This document shows positions 13,444 through 22,022 of a stretch of 29,559 bases of DNA, in pieces (position 1 is the first letter of the stretch; the number at the start of each line of letters is the position of its first letter). The stretch comes from an uncultured Bacilli bacterium (GTDB lineage Bacteria > Bacillota_I > Bacilli_A > RF39 > UBA660), in NCBI GenBank assembly GCA_934096105.1, contig CAKOLH010000012.1, positions 1 through 29,559 on the forward strand. The letters are read 5' to 3'. The notes beneath the pieces are model-generated. The model saw only the letters and a program-made list of their open reading frames with translations. It was not told where the DNA came from and made no database searches. The translations under genes were made by a program, and so were the position numbers.

Positions 13444-14004
13444 ATGACAGAAGAACTTTTAAAACAACTAAGGGATGAAGTTACAATAAAGAAAACAAAT
13501 AATGAAAAACAAAATACTAAAGTTCAAAGAATTAAAGAACTTGAGGATGATCCTAATGTAAGAGAATATATTTATTTAATTGGACTATCTAAATTTAATA
13601 CTCTATTTAATTATGAAGATGATGATCAAATTGTTTCGTCTATATACAATAAATATATTTATTTAATACAAGAAGATGAAACTAATGGAATATATGTTTA
13701 CCTTGGAACATTTAGATATTCCGATGAAATTGATATAGTGCATTCTTCATGTGATATTAGAGTTAAATATGATGATAAAAGAGCTGATTATAGATTATAT
13801 AAAAATATTGAACAAGTTTTTGCTAAAAAGATAAATATTAATGATTGTAAGTCTTTTGAAAGAGAAAATATTATTCTTAATCCTAATTCTTATTATAAGG
13901 AAAAAGAGTATTATAATATACAAAAAGAATTCTTTATTACTGCAGTTAAGAAGGGGCAAGAAGCCGCTAGAAGGAGGATTTTAAAGAAATATCCTGAATT
14001 ATAA
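13444..14004 (+). CDS. Hypothetical protein
   Basis: Not recognised. The 186-residue product is soluble and charged. It has a helical start (MTEELLKQLRDEVTIKKT), a middle that looks like beta-strand (YIYLIQEDETNGIYVYLGTFRY... VHSSCDIRVKYDDKRADYRLYKNIEQVF) and a short helical end (FFITAVKKGQEAARRRILKKYPEL). The frame continues upstream to 13414, but GGAGG lies just ahead of the ATG at 13444. Element C follows its stop codon without a classical terminator in between. It is a lone gene with no functional clue from its neighbours. Confidence 0.75.
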   Translation: MTEELLKQLRDEVTIKKTNNEKQNTKVQRIKELEDDPNVREYIYLIGLSKFNTLFNYEDDDQIVSSIYNKYIYLIQEDETNGIYVYLGTFRYSDEIDIVHSSCDIRVKYDDKRADYRLYKNIEQVFAKKININDCKSFERENIILNPNSYYKEKEYYNIQKEFFITAVKKGQEAARRRILKKYPEL

Positions 14005-14010
14005 TAATTG

Positions 14011-14098
14011 GTACTGGCTTATATATGATAGATATGGATGATATATCATTTATAGACTACAGGCTATAAATGACACTCTAAGATTATAGCTTAGAGTG
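14011..14098 (+). ncRNA. Hairpin-array element C (candidate structured RNA)
   Basis: Hairpin 2: 9-bp stem 14047-14055/14064-14072 with apical AC-TACA-GG. Hairpin 3, one base later: 9-bp stem 14074-14082/14090-14098 with apical AT-TAT-AG, where the C-G closing pair of the family is replaced by U-A. A less regular hairpin 1 (14021-14026 with 14041-14046) precedes them. The first 23 bases match element A with two differences. The element ends 81 bases before the deaminase ATG and before its promoter. Confidence 0.55.
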
Positions 14099-14147
14099 GA
14101 CAATATAAAAATAAAATAATATAATAGATTTTTTCTTAGAAATTTGA

Positions 14148-14153
14148 TACAAT
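14148..14153 (+). promoter_or_regulatory. Extended -10 promoter of the deaminase gene
   Basis: TGA-TACAAT, 25 bases before the ATG. The leader contains AAAGGAG. Confidence 0.5.
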
Positions 14154-14178
14154 ATTTATATGATAAAGGAGAATAAAA

Positions 14179-14640
14179 ATGGATGATATAATGAAATTTG
14201 GCATAGATGAAGCTAGAAAAACAATGAACGAAAACAAAGGCGGTCCTTTTGGAGCAGTTATTACTGATAAAGATGGTAATATTATTAGTGTCGCCTCTAA
14301 TAGAGTACTAGAACTACATGATGCTACTGCTCATGCTGAAGTAATGGCTATTAGAAAAGCAGGTGAAAAACTAGGTACTCATGATTTATCTGGATGTATT
14401 CTATATGCTACTGGATATCCTTGTCCTATGTGTTTATCCGCTATTATATGGGCAAATATAAAGAAAGTATATTATGGTACTAATTTAAAAGATGCTGAAG
14501 ATATTGGCTTTAGAGATGATTTTATATATAATTATATTAATAATAAAGATAAAAATACTTTAGATTTAGTGGAACTTAACCATGATGAATGTTTAGAACT
14601 ATTTAATGAATATAAAGAAAAAAATAAAGAGATATATTAA
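14179..14640 (+). CDS. guaD: Guanine deaminase (GuaD type)
   Basis: Zinc enzyme of the cytidine-deaminase fold that turns guanine into xanthine plus ammonia. The 153-residue length and motifs follow Bacillus GuaD: GGPFGAVI, the zinc site HAE at 52-54 (His52, Glu54) with PCPMC at 81-85 (Cys82, Cys85), the DAEDIGFRDDFIY segment and the C-terminal Tyr that in Bacillus GuaD reaches the active site. tRNA adenosine deaminase TadA shares the zinc motifs but lacks this tail, so GuaD is preferred. AAAGGAG stands ahead of the ATG. The pyrophosphatase gene follows after 13 bases, so both are in one transcript. Confidence 0.88.
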   Translation: MDDIMKFGIDEARKTMNENKGGPFGAVITDKDGNIISVASNRVLELHDATAHAEVMAIRKAGEKLGTHDLSGCILYATGYPCPMCLSAIIWANIKKVYYGTNLKDAEDIGFRDDFIYNYINNKDKNTLDLVELNHDECLELFNEYKEKNKEIY

Positions 14641-14653
14641 GGAGGATATATAT

Positions 14654-16270
14654 ATGGAAAAAGTCTATATATTTGGACATAGAAATCCTGATACTGATAG
14701 TGTTACTGCCGCTATTACACTATCTTATTTAAAAAATAAATTAGGTATGAATACTGTACCAGCAGTACTTAGTTCAATTAATTTAGAATCTAAGTTTGCT
14801 CTTAATTATTTTGGAGTAGAAGAACCTATATTTTTAAATGATGTTAATATTAAGATTAAAGATTTGCAATATACTAAAAATTATACTGTTAAAGAGAATG
14901 ATTCTATATATGAAGCATATTATAGAATGAATAAAGCTGGTATTAGTAAGATACCTACTGTTGATAAAGATAAAAACTTACTTGGTATTCTTAGTATGAA
15001 GGATATTGCTAAAGATCAGTTTTCTTTTAACTATAGTTATGTTAATGCTACTTACGATAATATTTGTGAAGTTATTAAAGGTAAAAGCATACTTAGATTT
15101 AATGACAATATAGATGGTAATCTACTAGTGGCATCTTACAAGAGTACTACTTTTATTGAAGAAATTAATTTGGATAAGGATAGTATCTTAATTGTGGGTG
15201 ATAGACATAGTATAATAGAGTATGCTGTTAATGCTGGTATTAAATTAATTGTTATTACTGGTAATAATGAGATAAAGAAGGAGCATATTGATATAGCAAG
15301 GAAAAATAATGTTAATATTATTGTTACTCCTTATAATACATTAGAGACTACTAAAGTATTTAACTTATGTAATAATGTTACTACTATTCTTAATACTGAA
15401 AAGGTTCTATGTGTTAATGAAAATGATTCTATTAATGATTTTATTAAACTTGCTAATAAAACTAGATATAGTTATTATCCTGTACTTGATAGAAAAAATA
15501 GATGTAAGGGTATCATAAGACTATCTGATGTTGGTTTTTCTCATAAAAAGAGTGTTATTTTAGTAGATCATAATTCTTATGAACAATCCGCTATTGGTCT
15601 TGAAGATGCTAATATCCTAGAAATTATTGATCATCATAATATTGGTACTATCGGTACTAATATGCCTATTAGTTTTAGAAATATGCCTGTAGGTAGTACC
15701 AATACTATTATTTATTATTTATATAAAGAACATAGAATTACTATTCCTAAAAAGATGGCTGGTCTTATGTTATCTGGTATATTATCTGATACATTAATTC
15801 TTACTAGTCCTACTACTACTGATAAAGATGTTGTAGCAGTTAAAGACCTTAGTAGAATAGCTAAGGTTAATTATAAAGATTATGGTTATAAAATGATTAA
15901 GGCTGGTTCTTCTCTTGAAGGTATGACTATGGAACAAGTACTTTATAAAGATTATAAGAACTATGTTATTAAAGGTAATAAAGTTGGTTTAGGTCAAGTT
16001 ATTACTACTGATATTAACGATGTTCTTAATAAAAAGAATGAGTACATTGATTTACTTAATAATATTAGTGAGAAGAATAATTACTTATTTGTATGTTTAT
16101 TTATTACTAATATATTAGAAAATGGTACTTATGTACTTTATAGTGATAGAGCAAAAGATATCTTAGAATCTGCTTTTAATATTAGTAATATTGAAGAGGG
16201 TAAGTTCTTAAAAGGTATTGTATCTAGAAAACTTCAAATACTTCCAAAACTTATGAACGACATGGAGTAA
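14654..16270 (+). CDS. ppaC: Manganese-dependent inorganic pyrophosphatase with CBS and DRTGG domains (family II)
   Basis: Hydrolyses pyrophosphate and so drives biosynthetic reactions; CBS forms are inhibited by AMP and ADP and activated by diadenosine polyphosphates. Layout of the 538 residues: DHH part begins FGHRNPDTDSVTAAI (about 5-19), first CBS about 65-125, DRTGG domain about 130-240 (VGDRHSIIEYAVNAGIKLIVITG), second CBS about 250-310, then the remaining DHH part with LVDHNSYEQS and EIIDHHNIG and the DHHA2 domain (SGILSDTLILTSPTTTDKD). This is the architecture known from Clostridium. The frame is open further upstream, but GGAGG lies just before the ATG at 14654. Confidence 0.95.
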   Translation: MEKVYIFGHRNPDTDSVTAAITLSYLKNKLGMNTVPAVLSSINLESKFALNYFGVEEPIFLNDVNIKIKDLQYTKNYTVKENDSIYEAYYRMNKAGISKIPTVDKDKNLLGILSMKDIAKDQFSFNYSYVNATYDNICEVIKGKSILRFNDNIDGNLLVASYKSTTFIEEINLDKDSILIVGDRHSIIEYAVNAGIKLIVITGNNEIKKEHIDIARKNNVNIIVTPYNTLETTKVFNLCNNVTTILNTEKVLCVNENDSINDFIKLANKTRYSYYPVLDRKNRCKGIIRLSDVGFSHKKSVILVDHNSYEQSAIGLEDANILEIIDHHNIGTIGTNMPISFRNMPVGSTNTIIYYLYKEHRITIPKKMAGLMLSGILSDTLILTSPTTTDKDVVAVKDLSRIAKVNYKDYGYKMIKAGSSLEGMTMEQVLYKDYKNYVIKGNKVGLGQVITTDINDVLNKKNEYIDLLNNISEKNNYLFVCLFITNILENGTYVLYSDRAKDILESAFNISNIEEGKFLKGIVSRKLQILPKLMNDME

Positions 16271-16271
16271 T

Positions 16272-16300
16272 TTGACTTTTGGATATATTTATTGTATTAT
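16272..16300 (+). promoter_or_regulatory. Promoter of the gene at 16334
   Basis: TTGACT (16272-16277), 17-bp spacer, TATTAT (16295-16300). It starts directly after the stop codon of the pyrophosphatase gene. Confidence 0.65.
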
Positions 16301-16333
16301 ATAGGTGTATTTTGACGAAAGATAGGGTGTTTA

Positions 16334-16822
16334 ATGGTAATGAAAAATAATATAGGTATTAACGAGTATAACGATTTAATAAATGAGTCAAATATAGTAA
16401 AAAGTGAAATAGAAAAATTAGATAAAAAAATTATTAATTCTAATGATGATATTAGATTAGCAAAGAAAAATGTTAAAGGTGCATTAGTTGCTGTAGGAAT
16501 TAGTTTTACTACTTGTGTAGTTGCCGCTGCCCTTAGGGCTCCTATGCTTGTTACGTTTATATCTGGTGGAATGGCTGCTGTGTCATTTAATTGGACTATT
16601 TCTGCTGCTGATTACATAACTATTGAAAAAATGAAAATCTTAGATTTTAGTAGAAGTAAAATGACTTTTTCAGAAAAACAAAAAGAATTAGAAAATAAAA
16701 TAATAAATATTGAAAAAACAAATAAAAGAGATTTGGAACCATCTATAGTTAATGAAAGTACAAATATTAAAACTGAAACTAAGAAAAAAATTAAAGCAAA
16801 AGTAAAAAGTATTAATAATTAA
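16334..16822 (+). CDS. Hypothetical membrane protein
   Basis: Not recognised. In the 162 residues, a coiled-coil-like start (NDLINESNIVKSEIEKLDKKI) leads to two close hydrophobic segments (GALVAVGISFTTCVVAAAL and LVTFISGGMAAVSFNWTISAA) that probably form a membrane hairpin, followed by a charged helical tail ending in a Lys-rich stretch. Both ends should be cytoplasmic. A promoter and a strong terminator enclose it, so it is a single-gene unit. AGGGTG precedes the ATG at 16334; a second ATG two codons later is possible. Confidence 0.7.
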   Translation: MVMKNNIGINEYNDLINESNIVKSEIEKLDKKIINSNDDIRLAKKNVKGALVAVGISFTTCVVAAALRAPMLVTFISGGMAAVSFNWTISAADYITIEKMKILDFSRSKMTFSEKQKELENKIINIEKTNKRDLEPSIVNESTNIKTETKKKIKAKVKSINN

Positions 16823-16828
16823 AATTAA

Positions 16829-16866
16829 GTATATTTATTAGTGTATTAATAAATATGCTTTTTCTT
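16829..16866 (+). terminator. Strong intrinsic terminator
   Basis: 12-bp stem (16829-16840 with 16847-16858), 6-base loop, then a T-rich tract. Confidence 0.85.
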
Positions 16867-16900
16867 TAATTTTTTTGTTTCTTATTTTTGGGAAATCTGC

Positions 16901-16906
16901 TATAAT
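16901..16906 (+). promoter_or_regulatory. Extended -10 promoter of ackA
   Basis: TGC-TATAAT 21 bases ahead of the ackA ATG, the same nine bases as at the nuclease gene; here room is left for AGAGGTG. Confidence 0.6.
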
Positions 16907-16927
16907 ATAGGAGAAAGAGGTGTTATA

Positions 16928-18112
16928 ATGATTATATTATCAGTAAATGCTGGTAGTTCATCTTTAAAATTTACAGGTTTTGAGATGCCTAGTGAAGATG
17001 TTCTAATCAGTGGTGTATTTGAAAGAATAGGAATTGATAATAGTTTTTATACTATTAAAGTTAATGGTGAAAAAATTAAAAAAGAGGTAGAATTACCTAA
17101 TCATAAGGTTGCTTTTGAAATTTTAATTAAAGAACTTATGGATAATAAGATTGTTGAATCTTTAGATGAAATTAAGGGTGTAGGACATAGAATTGTACAA
17201 GGTGGTGCTTATTTTGATAAGACTGTAATTGCTGATGAAGATGCAGTTAGTAAAATTGATGAACTATCTAGCTTGGCTCCTTTACATAACCCTGCCGCTA
17301 TTGTGGGTATTAATGCCGCTAAAGAGGTTATGCCTAATGCTGTTCAAACTGTTGTATTTGATACAGCCTTCCATCAAACTATGGCTCCATGTGAGTATAT
17401 GTATGCTGTACCTTATGCTTGGTATAAAGAATATGGTATTAGAAAATATGGTGCTCATGGTACTAGTCATAAATATGTTTCTCAAAGAATGAATGAAATA
17501 CTTGGCAGAAATGATACTAAACTTATTACTTGTCATATTGGTAATGGTGCTTCAATTAGTGCTGTTAAAGATGGTAAGTGTGTTGATACTTCAATGGGTC
17601 TTACTCCTAATGCTGGATTAATTATGGGTTCAAGATGTGGTGATATGGATGCTACTGTTGTTACTTATGCTATGGAAAAAACTGGTATGACTCCTAAAGA
17701 GATGGATACTGTACTTAATAAACAAAGTGGATTACTTGGAATAAGTGGTGTATCTAGTGATTCGAGAGACATTGAAGAAGGTATTAAAAATGGTAATGAA
17801 AGATGTATTTTAGCACAAGAAATGTATGTAAAGAGAATAGTTGAATATATTGCTAAATACTATGTTCTTCTTGGTGGATGTGATGCTATCGTATTTACTG
17901 CTGGTGTTGGTGAAAACTCTATTAGTACTAGAAAAGAAATTCTTGATAAACTTGCAGTACTTGGTATTAAAGTAGATGAAGAAGCTAACAACGTTAGAGG
18001 AGAAGAAAGAAAGATTACTACTGATGACTCTACTGTTCCTGCTTACATCATTCCTACTAATGAAGAGTTAATGATTGCTAAGGATACTTATTCATTAGTA
18101 TTACAAGGATAG
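16928..18112 (+). CDS. ackA: Acetate kinase
   Basis: Converts acetyl phosphate and ADP to acetate and ATP, the ATP-yielding end step of acetate fermentation. The 394 residues have all hallmarks: IILSVNAGSSSLKF at the start, GVGHRIVQGG, VFDTAFHQTM with the catalytic Asp, GAHGTSHKYVSQRM, TCHIGNGASISAV, GLIMGSRCGDMD and VFTAGVGENS. Length is normal. The usual partner pta is not next to it; instead the NrnA-like gene starts one base after the stop codon. Presence indicates a fermentative metabolism. Confidence 0.98.
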   Translation: MIILSVNAGSSSLKFTGFEMPSEDVLISGVFERIGIDNSFYTIKVNGEKIKKEVELPNHKVAFEILIKELMDNKIVESLDEIKGVGHRIVQGGAYFDKTVIADEDAVSKIDELSSLAPLHNPAAIVGINAAKEVMPNAVQTVVFDTAFHQTMAPCEYMYAVPYAWYKEYGIRKYGAHGTSHKYVSQRMNEILGRNDTKLITCHIGNGASISAVKDGKCVDTSMGLTPNAGLIMGSRCGDMDATVVTYAMEKTGMTPKEMDTVLNKQSGLLGISGVSSDSRDIEEGIKNGNERCILAQEMYVKRIVEYIAKYYVLLGGCDAIVFTAGVGENSISTRKEILDKLAVLGIKVDEEANNVRGEERKITTDDSTVPAYIIPTNEELMIAKDTYSLVLQG

Positions 18113-18113
18113 T

Positions 18114-19064
18114 ATGAATATATATAAGCAAATATTTAAAGTAATTAAAAAATATGATACCATTGTTATAGCAAGACATATTGGTGCTGATCCTGATGCC
18201 TTAGGTTCTCAGTTTGCACTTAAGGAAATAATCTTAAAGACTTTTCCTAATAAAAAAGTATATGCTGTAGGTAATCCTGCAAGTAGATTTAAGTTTTTTG
18301 GAAATAATGAAAAGGTAGATAATATTGATACTACTAAAGGACTACTTATTGTTTTGGATACTCCTGATATTAAAAGAATTGATGGTGTTAGTCTTAATAA
18401 CTTTGAATATGTTATTAAAATAGATCATCATCCTATTATTGATAAGTATGCTAATATTGAATTAATTGATGAAGACTCTTGTAGTACTAGTCAGTTAATA
18501 CTTGAATTTGTATTTAATAATAAAATTGAAATAAATAAAGAAATAGGAGAAAAATTATACTTAGGAATTGTTGGTGATACTGATAGATTCTTACATGATT
18601 ATACATCTCCTAAAACATTTAGTTTAGTTACTAAACTTCTTGAGGAAACTAATATAGATTTTACTTCTTTATATAAAGTTTTATATCAAAGACCTATTTC
18701 GGAAATTAGATTTGAGGGATATATTTATCAGAATTTAACTCTTACAGATAATGGTGTTGCTTATATTAAAATTACAGATAGAAAGTTAAAGGAATTTGGT
18801 GTAGATAGTGCTGCTGCTGGAAATATGATTAATGATTTAAAGTTTGTTAATGAAATTATAGTATGGGTATTTCTTACTGAAGATATTAAGAGTAATTTAA
18901 TCAGAGCAAATATAAGATCTGTTGGTCCTTATATAAATGATGTTGCTACTAAATTTGGTGGCGGTGGTCATAAATATGCTTCAGGAGTAAAACTTAAGAG
19001 TTGGGATGACTCAGATAAATTAATTAATGAACTTGATGAATTAGTTAAAAAATATAAAAGTTAA
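18114..19064 (+). CDS. nrnA: DHH family phosphoesterase, NrnA-like
   Basis: Manganese-dependent nanoRNase/pAp phosphatase type; degrades very short RNAs (and in many members cyclic-dinucleotide breakdown products) in the cytosol. The 316 residues include ARHIGADPDALGSQ (DHH motif I), VLDTPDIKRIDG, the IDHHP signature (about 104-108), GIVGDTDRFLHDYTS and the DHHA1 substrate-binding end KFGGGGHKYASGVKL. Length fits NrnA (about 310-320). It starts one base after ackA, in the same transcript. The GdpP-type PAS and GGDEF parts are absent. Confidence 0.93.
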   Translation: MNIYKQIFKVIKKYDTIVIARHIGADPDALGSQFALKEIILKTFPNKKVYAVGNPASRFKFFGNNEKVDNIDTTKGLLIVLDTPDIKRIDGVSLNNFEYVIKIDHHPIIDKYANIELIDEDSCSTSQLILEFVFNNKIEINKEIGEKLYLGIVGDTDRFLHDYTSPKTFSLVTKLLEETNIDFTSLYKVLYQRPISEIRFEGYIYQNLTLTDNGVAYIKITDRKLKEFGVDSAAAGNMINDLKFVNEIIVWVFLTEDIKSNLIRANIRSVGPYINDVATKFGGGGHKYASGVKLKSWDDSDKLINELDELVKKYKS

Positions 19065-19086
19065 ACTTATGTTTGACTTTTTTTTA
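19057..19086 (+). terminator. Terminator of ackA-nrnA, overlapping the next promoter
   Basis: 10-bp stem (19057-19066 with 19071-19080, one U-G), loop TTAT, then a T run. The 5' arm includes the last codons and stop of nrnA; the 3' arm contains the -35 of the following promoter. Confidence 0.8.
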
Positions 19087-19101
19087 TTGTTGTGATAGAA
19101 T
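19073..19101 (+). promoter_or_regulatory. Promoter of the primary-type sigma gene
   Basis: TTGACT (19073-19078), 17-bp spacer, TAGAAT (19096-19101) preceded by TGA. It leaves a leader of about 40 bases with AAAGGAGG. Confidence 0.75.
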
Positions 19102-19150
19102 ATTAACTCGCTTAGGGGGATAATGACAAAATAATTAAAAGGAGGCTTTT

Positions 19151-20398
19151 ATGAATAAAATAATTAATGAAATTAGTAATTTAAAAGTTTTTGGATTAAA
19201 GGAATACAATAATCTTATTAGCAAGTATGGCATTATTGATGTTAATCTTTCATTTAATAAATTGCTAGAAATCAGTAAAGAAAAGCAAGGATTATTAAAT
19301 TTTTATAATGTTGCATATATTTCTATTGATATATTAAACGAAAATAAAAAGAAAAATATTTATAATTTTCTATCAAATAAATATGGACAAGATAATGTAG
19401 ATAAATTTATATCAGAATATGAATTATTAAATCTTTCTTTTTTAAATGATGACAGTATGAGTAATTTGCTTAATGCCGCTCTTGAATTTGAAGAAGAAAA
19501 AGAAAATTTTGACGCTTCTGATAATATTAATGATAATTTAAATCATAATTTATTATATAAAAGTGATGATTCTATAGAAATATATTTAAAAGAAATTGGA
19601 AACATACCTCTATTATCATCTGAAGAGGAAAAGCGTTTAGCTATCGCTACTAAAAATGGTAATGAAGAAGCTAGGAGAATACTAATTGAATCTAATTTGA
19701 GATTATGTGTTTCTATAGCTAAACATTTTATGGGACGTGGAGTATCTTTTCTAGATTTAATTCAAGATGGAAATATTGGAATAATGAAAGCTGTAGAAAA
19801 GTTTGATCCTTATAAGGGATATAAATTTAGTACTTATGCTACTTGGTGGATTAGACAGTCTATTACTAGAGCTATTTCTGATACTTCAAATATAATAAGA
19901 ATTCCTGTTCATATTAATGAAGTTATAGGTAAAGTTAAACGAGCTGAAAGAAGTATTATAGTTAATACTGGTAAAGAGCCAACAGATGAAGAGCTTGCTG
20001 ATTATTTAAATATAGATGTTAGTAAAGTTAGTACCGCGAGAATTGTACAAAGTAAAAGTAATCTAGTTTCTTTAGAAAATCCTATTAAAACAGATGGTGA
20101 TAGTGATGAATCTGTTATTGGTGACTTTATTTCTAGTACTGATGATAATCCTGAAGAATTAGCTTATAAAGGAGCATTAGCTGATACTGTTAAAGAAGTT
20201 TGTTCTACTCTAACTCCTAGAGAGCAAAAAGTCTTGGAAATGAGATTTGGTTTTGCTGATGGCAAAATATACACACTAGAAGAAGTTGGTGATATGTTCG
20301 GAGTTACAAGAGAAAGAATAAGACAAATTGAAAATAAAGCCATAAGAAAGCTTAAAGCTCCTACAAGGAGAAAAAAACTAGAATCTTTTATTAAATAA
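19151..20398 (+). CDS. rpoD: RNA polymerase sigma factor, primary (RpoD/SigA) type
   Basis: Sigma-70 family factor of 415 residues. From about 138 the layout is that of a housekeeping sigma: region 1.2 DSIEIYLKEIGNIPLLSSEEE, region 2 with NLRLCVSIAKHF, FLDLIQDGNIGIMKAVEKFDPYKGYKFSTYATWWIRQSITRAI, region 3, and region 4 TLEEVGDMFGVTRERIRQIENKAIRKLKAP. The first 130 residues (region 1.1 position) are poorly conserved. Gln and Thr of RQSITR, which contact the -10, are kept; the following DQAR of SigA is DTSN here, a mild departure. It is not linked to dnaG as in Bacillus, so a second group-2 factor cannot be excluded. AAAGGAGG precedes the ATG. Confidence 0.9.
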   Translation: MNKIINEISNLKVFGLKEYNNLISKYGIIDVNLSFNKLLEISKEKQGLLNFYNVAYISIDILNENKKKNIYNFLSNKYGQDNVDKFISEYELLNLSFLNDDSMSNLLNAALEFEEEKENFDASDNINDNLNHNLLYKSDDSIEIYLKEIGNIPLLSSEEEKRLAIATKNGNEEARRILIESNLRLCVSIAKHFMGRGVSFLDLIQDGNIGIMKAVEKFDPYKGYKFSTYATWWIRQSITRAISDTSNIIRIPVHINEVIGKVKRAERSIIVNTGKEPTDEELADYLNIDVSKVSTARIVQSKSNLVSLENPIKTDGDSDESVIGDFISSTDDNPEELAYKGALADTVKEVCSTLTPREQKVLEMRFGFADGKIYTLEEVGDMFGVTRERIRQIENKAIRKLKAPTRRKKLESFIK

Positions 20399-20401
20399 TT
20401 T

Positions 20402-20434
20402 GATATAAGTATAAATTACTTATATCTTTTTTGT
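20402..20434 (+). terminator. Terminator of rpoD
   Basis: Perfect 10-bp stem (20402-20411 with 20417-20426), 5-base loop, then a T run. Confidence 0.88.
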
Positions 20435-20463
20435 TTTTAGTTTTCAAAATACAATAAAAGTGT

Positions 20464-20469
20464 TATAAT
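20464..20469 (+). promoter_or_regulatory. Extended -10 promoter of the suf operon
   Basis: TGT-TATAAT, 25 bases before the sufC ATG, with TTTTCA at 20441-20446 as -35 (17 bp). No IscR- or riboswitch-like site is seen in the short leader. Confidence 0.6.
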
Positions 20470-20494
20470 TATTAGGAAAAGAGGGATAGAGGAT

Positions 20495-21265
20495 ATGTTA
20501 AAAATAGAAAATTTAGAGGTTACTACAGAGAATAAAAAAATACTTAAAGATTTTAATATGGTAATTAATGATGGCGAAACTCATGTTATAATGGGACCAA
20601 ATGGTACTGGTAAATCTACACTTTCAAGAGTTATTATGGGAGATCCTAATTATAAAATTATTAATGGTACTATTGAATTTAATGGAGATAATTTGAATTC
20701 TTTTTCTACTGATGAAAGAGCAAAAAAGGGAATATTTCTTGCTATGCAATATCCTATGGAAATTGAAGGAGTATCAAATCAAGATTTTCTAAGAACTGCG
20801 ATTAGTAGTGTTAATAATAAACGAGTTGGACTATATGATTTTATATTAAAATGTGAAAAAGGTGCTGAAGAACTTTCTATGAATAAAGATTTAATTCATC
20901 GTAGTTTGAATGTTGGTTTTTCTGGTGGGGAAAAGAAAAAAAATGAGGTATTACAAATTAAACTCCTTATGCCTAAATTTATTATTTTAGATGAACTTGA
21001 TTCTGGACTTGATGTAGATAGTCTTAGAATTACTAGTGAAAATATTAAAAAATATAAAGAAAAAAATCCAAATACTTCTATTTTAATTATTACTCATCAT
21101 CCTAAAATACTAGAATATTTACATCCTGATTATGTACATATAATGAATAATGGTAAAATTATCAAAACTGGTAATTATGATTTAGCAATAGAAGTAGAAA
21201 AAAATGGATACAATTATTTTAAAGATAGTAATAATGACATAACTAAAGAGGCAACAAATGAATAA
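20495..21265 (+). CDS. sufC: Fe-S assembly ATPase SufC
   Basis: ABC-type ATPase that powers the SufBCD scaffold for Fe-S cluster building. In 256 residues: Walker A GPNGTGKST (34-42), the SufC-typical LAMQYPMEIEGVSNQDFLRTA, the ABC signature FSGGEKKKNEVLQ, Walker B KFIILDELDSGLDVDSLR and switch His in ITHHPKIL. It is the first gene of a tight cluster: it overlaps sufD by eight bases, and sufS and sufU follow without gaps. GATAGAGGAT precedes the ATG. Confidence 0.96.
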   Translation: MLKIENLEVTTENKKILKDFNMVINDGETHVIMGPNGTGKSTLSRVIMGDPNYKIINGTIEFNGDNLNSFSTDERAKKGIFLAMQYPMEIEGVSNQDFLRTAISSVNNKRVGLYDFILKCEKGAEELSMNKDLIHRSLNVGFSGGEKKKNEVLQIKLLMPKFIILDELDSGLDVDSLRITSENIKKYKEKNPNTSILIITHHPKILEYLHPDYVHIMNNGKIIKTGNYDLAIEVEKNGYNYFKDSNNDITKEATNE

Positions 21266-22022
21266 AATAAATGTAGTAAATAATAAGATTATTCCACTTG
21301 ATAATAATGATGTTATATTAAATAATGATATTATTACCTTTACTAATAATGGGAACTACTATTTAGAATATATTGCTTCTGATAATGTTAATATTACTAT
21401 AGATGTAGAGGATAATGTATGTGTACAGTTATTTGAATATTCTAATAATAAAGATATAAATACTAATATTAAATATAATTTAGGTAAAAATTCTTCTTTA
21501 ATAATTAGTAAATTCTATTATAACGATAATACTAATGAAGAAGTTAATATATATTTAAATAAAAAGAAGGCTAATATTAAATATAATTTTTCTAGTATCA
21601 GTAAAAATCATGATAATTACTTAATTAATATATATCATAATGATAGTGATACCAGCAGCGATATATTTAATAGAACTATAGCTAAAGAAAATAGTAGTAA
21701 TAATTTTGATATTAATAGTTATGTAGAAAATAAGATATTAGATTGTTATTTAAATCAAAGTACTAAGATAATTACTCTAGGAGACTCTAACAATAAGATT
21801 AATCCTAATATGTTTACTCATGATAATAGTGTTACTGCGATTCATGCATCTGTAATTGGTAATGTTAATGAAGAAGAATCATTCTATTTAATGAGTAGAG
21901 GTATTTCTTATAATGAAGCTATTAAAATTATTATGAAAGGAATTATCTTATCAAATATTAATCCTAATATGGAATATAGAGAAAGAATACTTAATATTTT
22001 GGAAGAAGTAGGAGGTGAATAG
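21258..22022 (+). CDS. sufD: Short SufD/SufB-like scaffold protein
   Basis: The 254-residue protein keeps the C-terminal SufB/D core: INPNMFTHDNSVTAIHASVIGNVNEEESFYLMSRGISYNEAIKIIMKGII, matching the SufD end (...DDVKCSHGATVGQLDEEALFYLRSRGI...), with the His of the SHGA motif kept in AIHAS. The middle is beta-rich and Asn-rich as in a beta-helix. It is much shorter than usual SufD or SufB (about 420-470 residues), with almost no N-terminal domain. No sufB follows in this cluster, so this may be the only SufBD partner of SufC here or sufB lies elsewhere. It overlaps sufC and its stop abuts the sufS start. Confidence 0.8.
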   Translation: MNKINVVNNKIIPLDNNDVILNNDIITFTNNGNYYLEYIASDNVNITIDVEDNVCVQLFEYSNNKDINTNIKYNLGKNSSLIISKFYYNDNTNEEVNIYLNKKKANIKYNFSSISKNHDNYLINIYHNDSDTSSDIFNRTIAKENSSNNFDINSYVENKILDCYLNQSTKIITLGDSNNKINPNMFTHDNSVTAIHASVIGNVNEEESFYLMSRGISYNEAIKIIMKGIILSNINPNMEYRERILNILEEVGGE

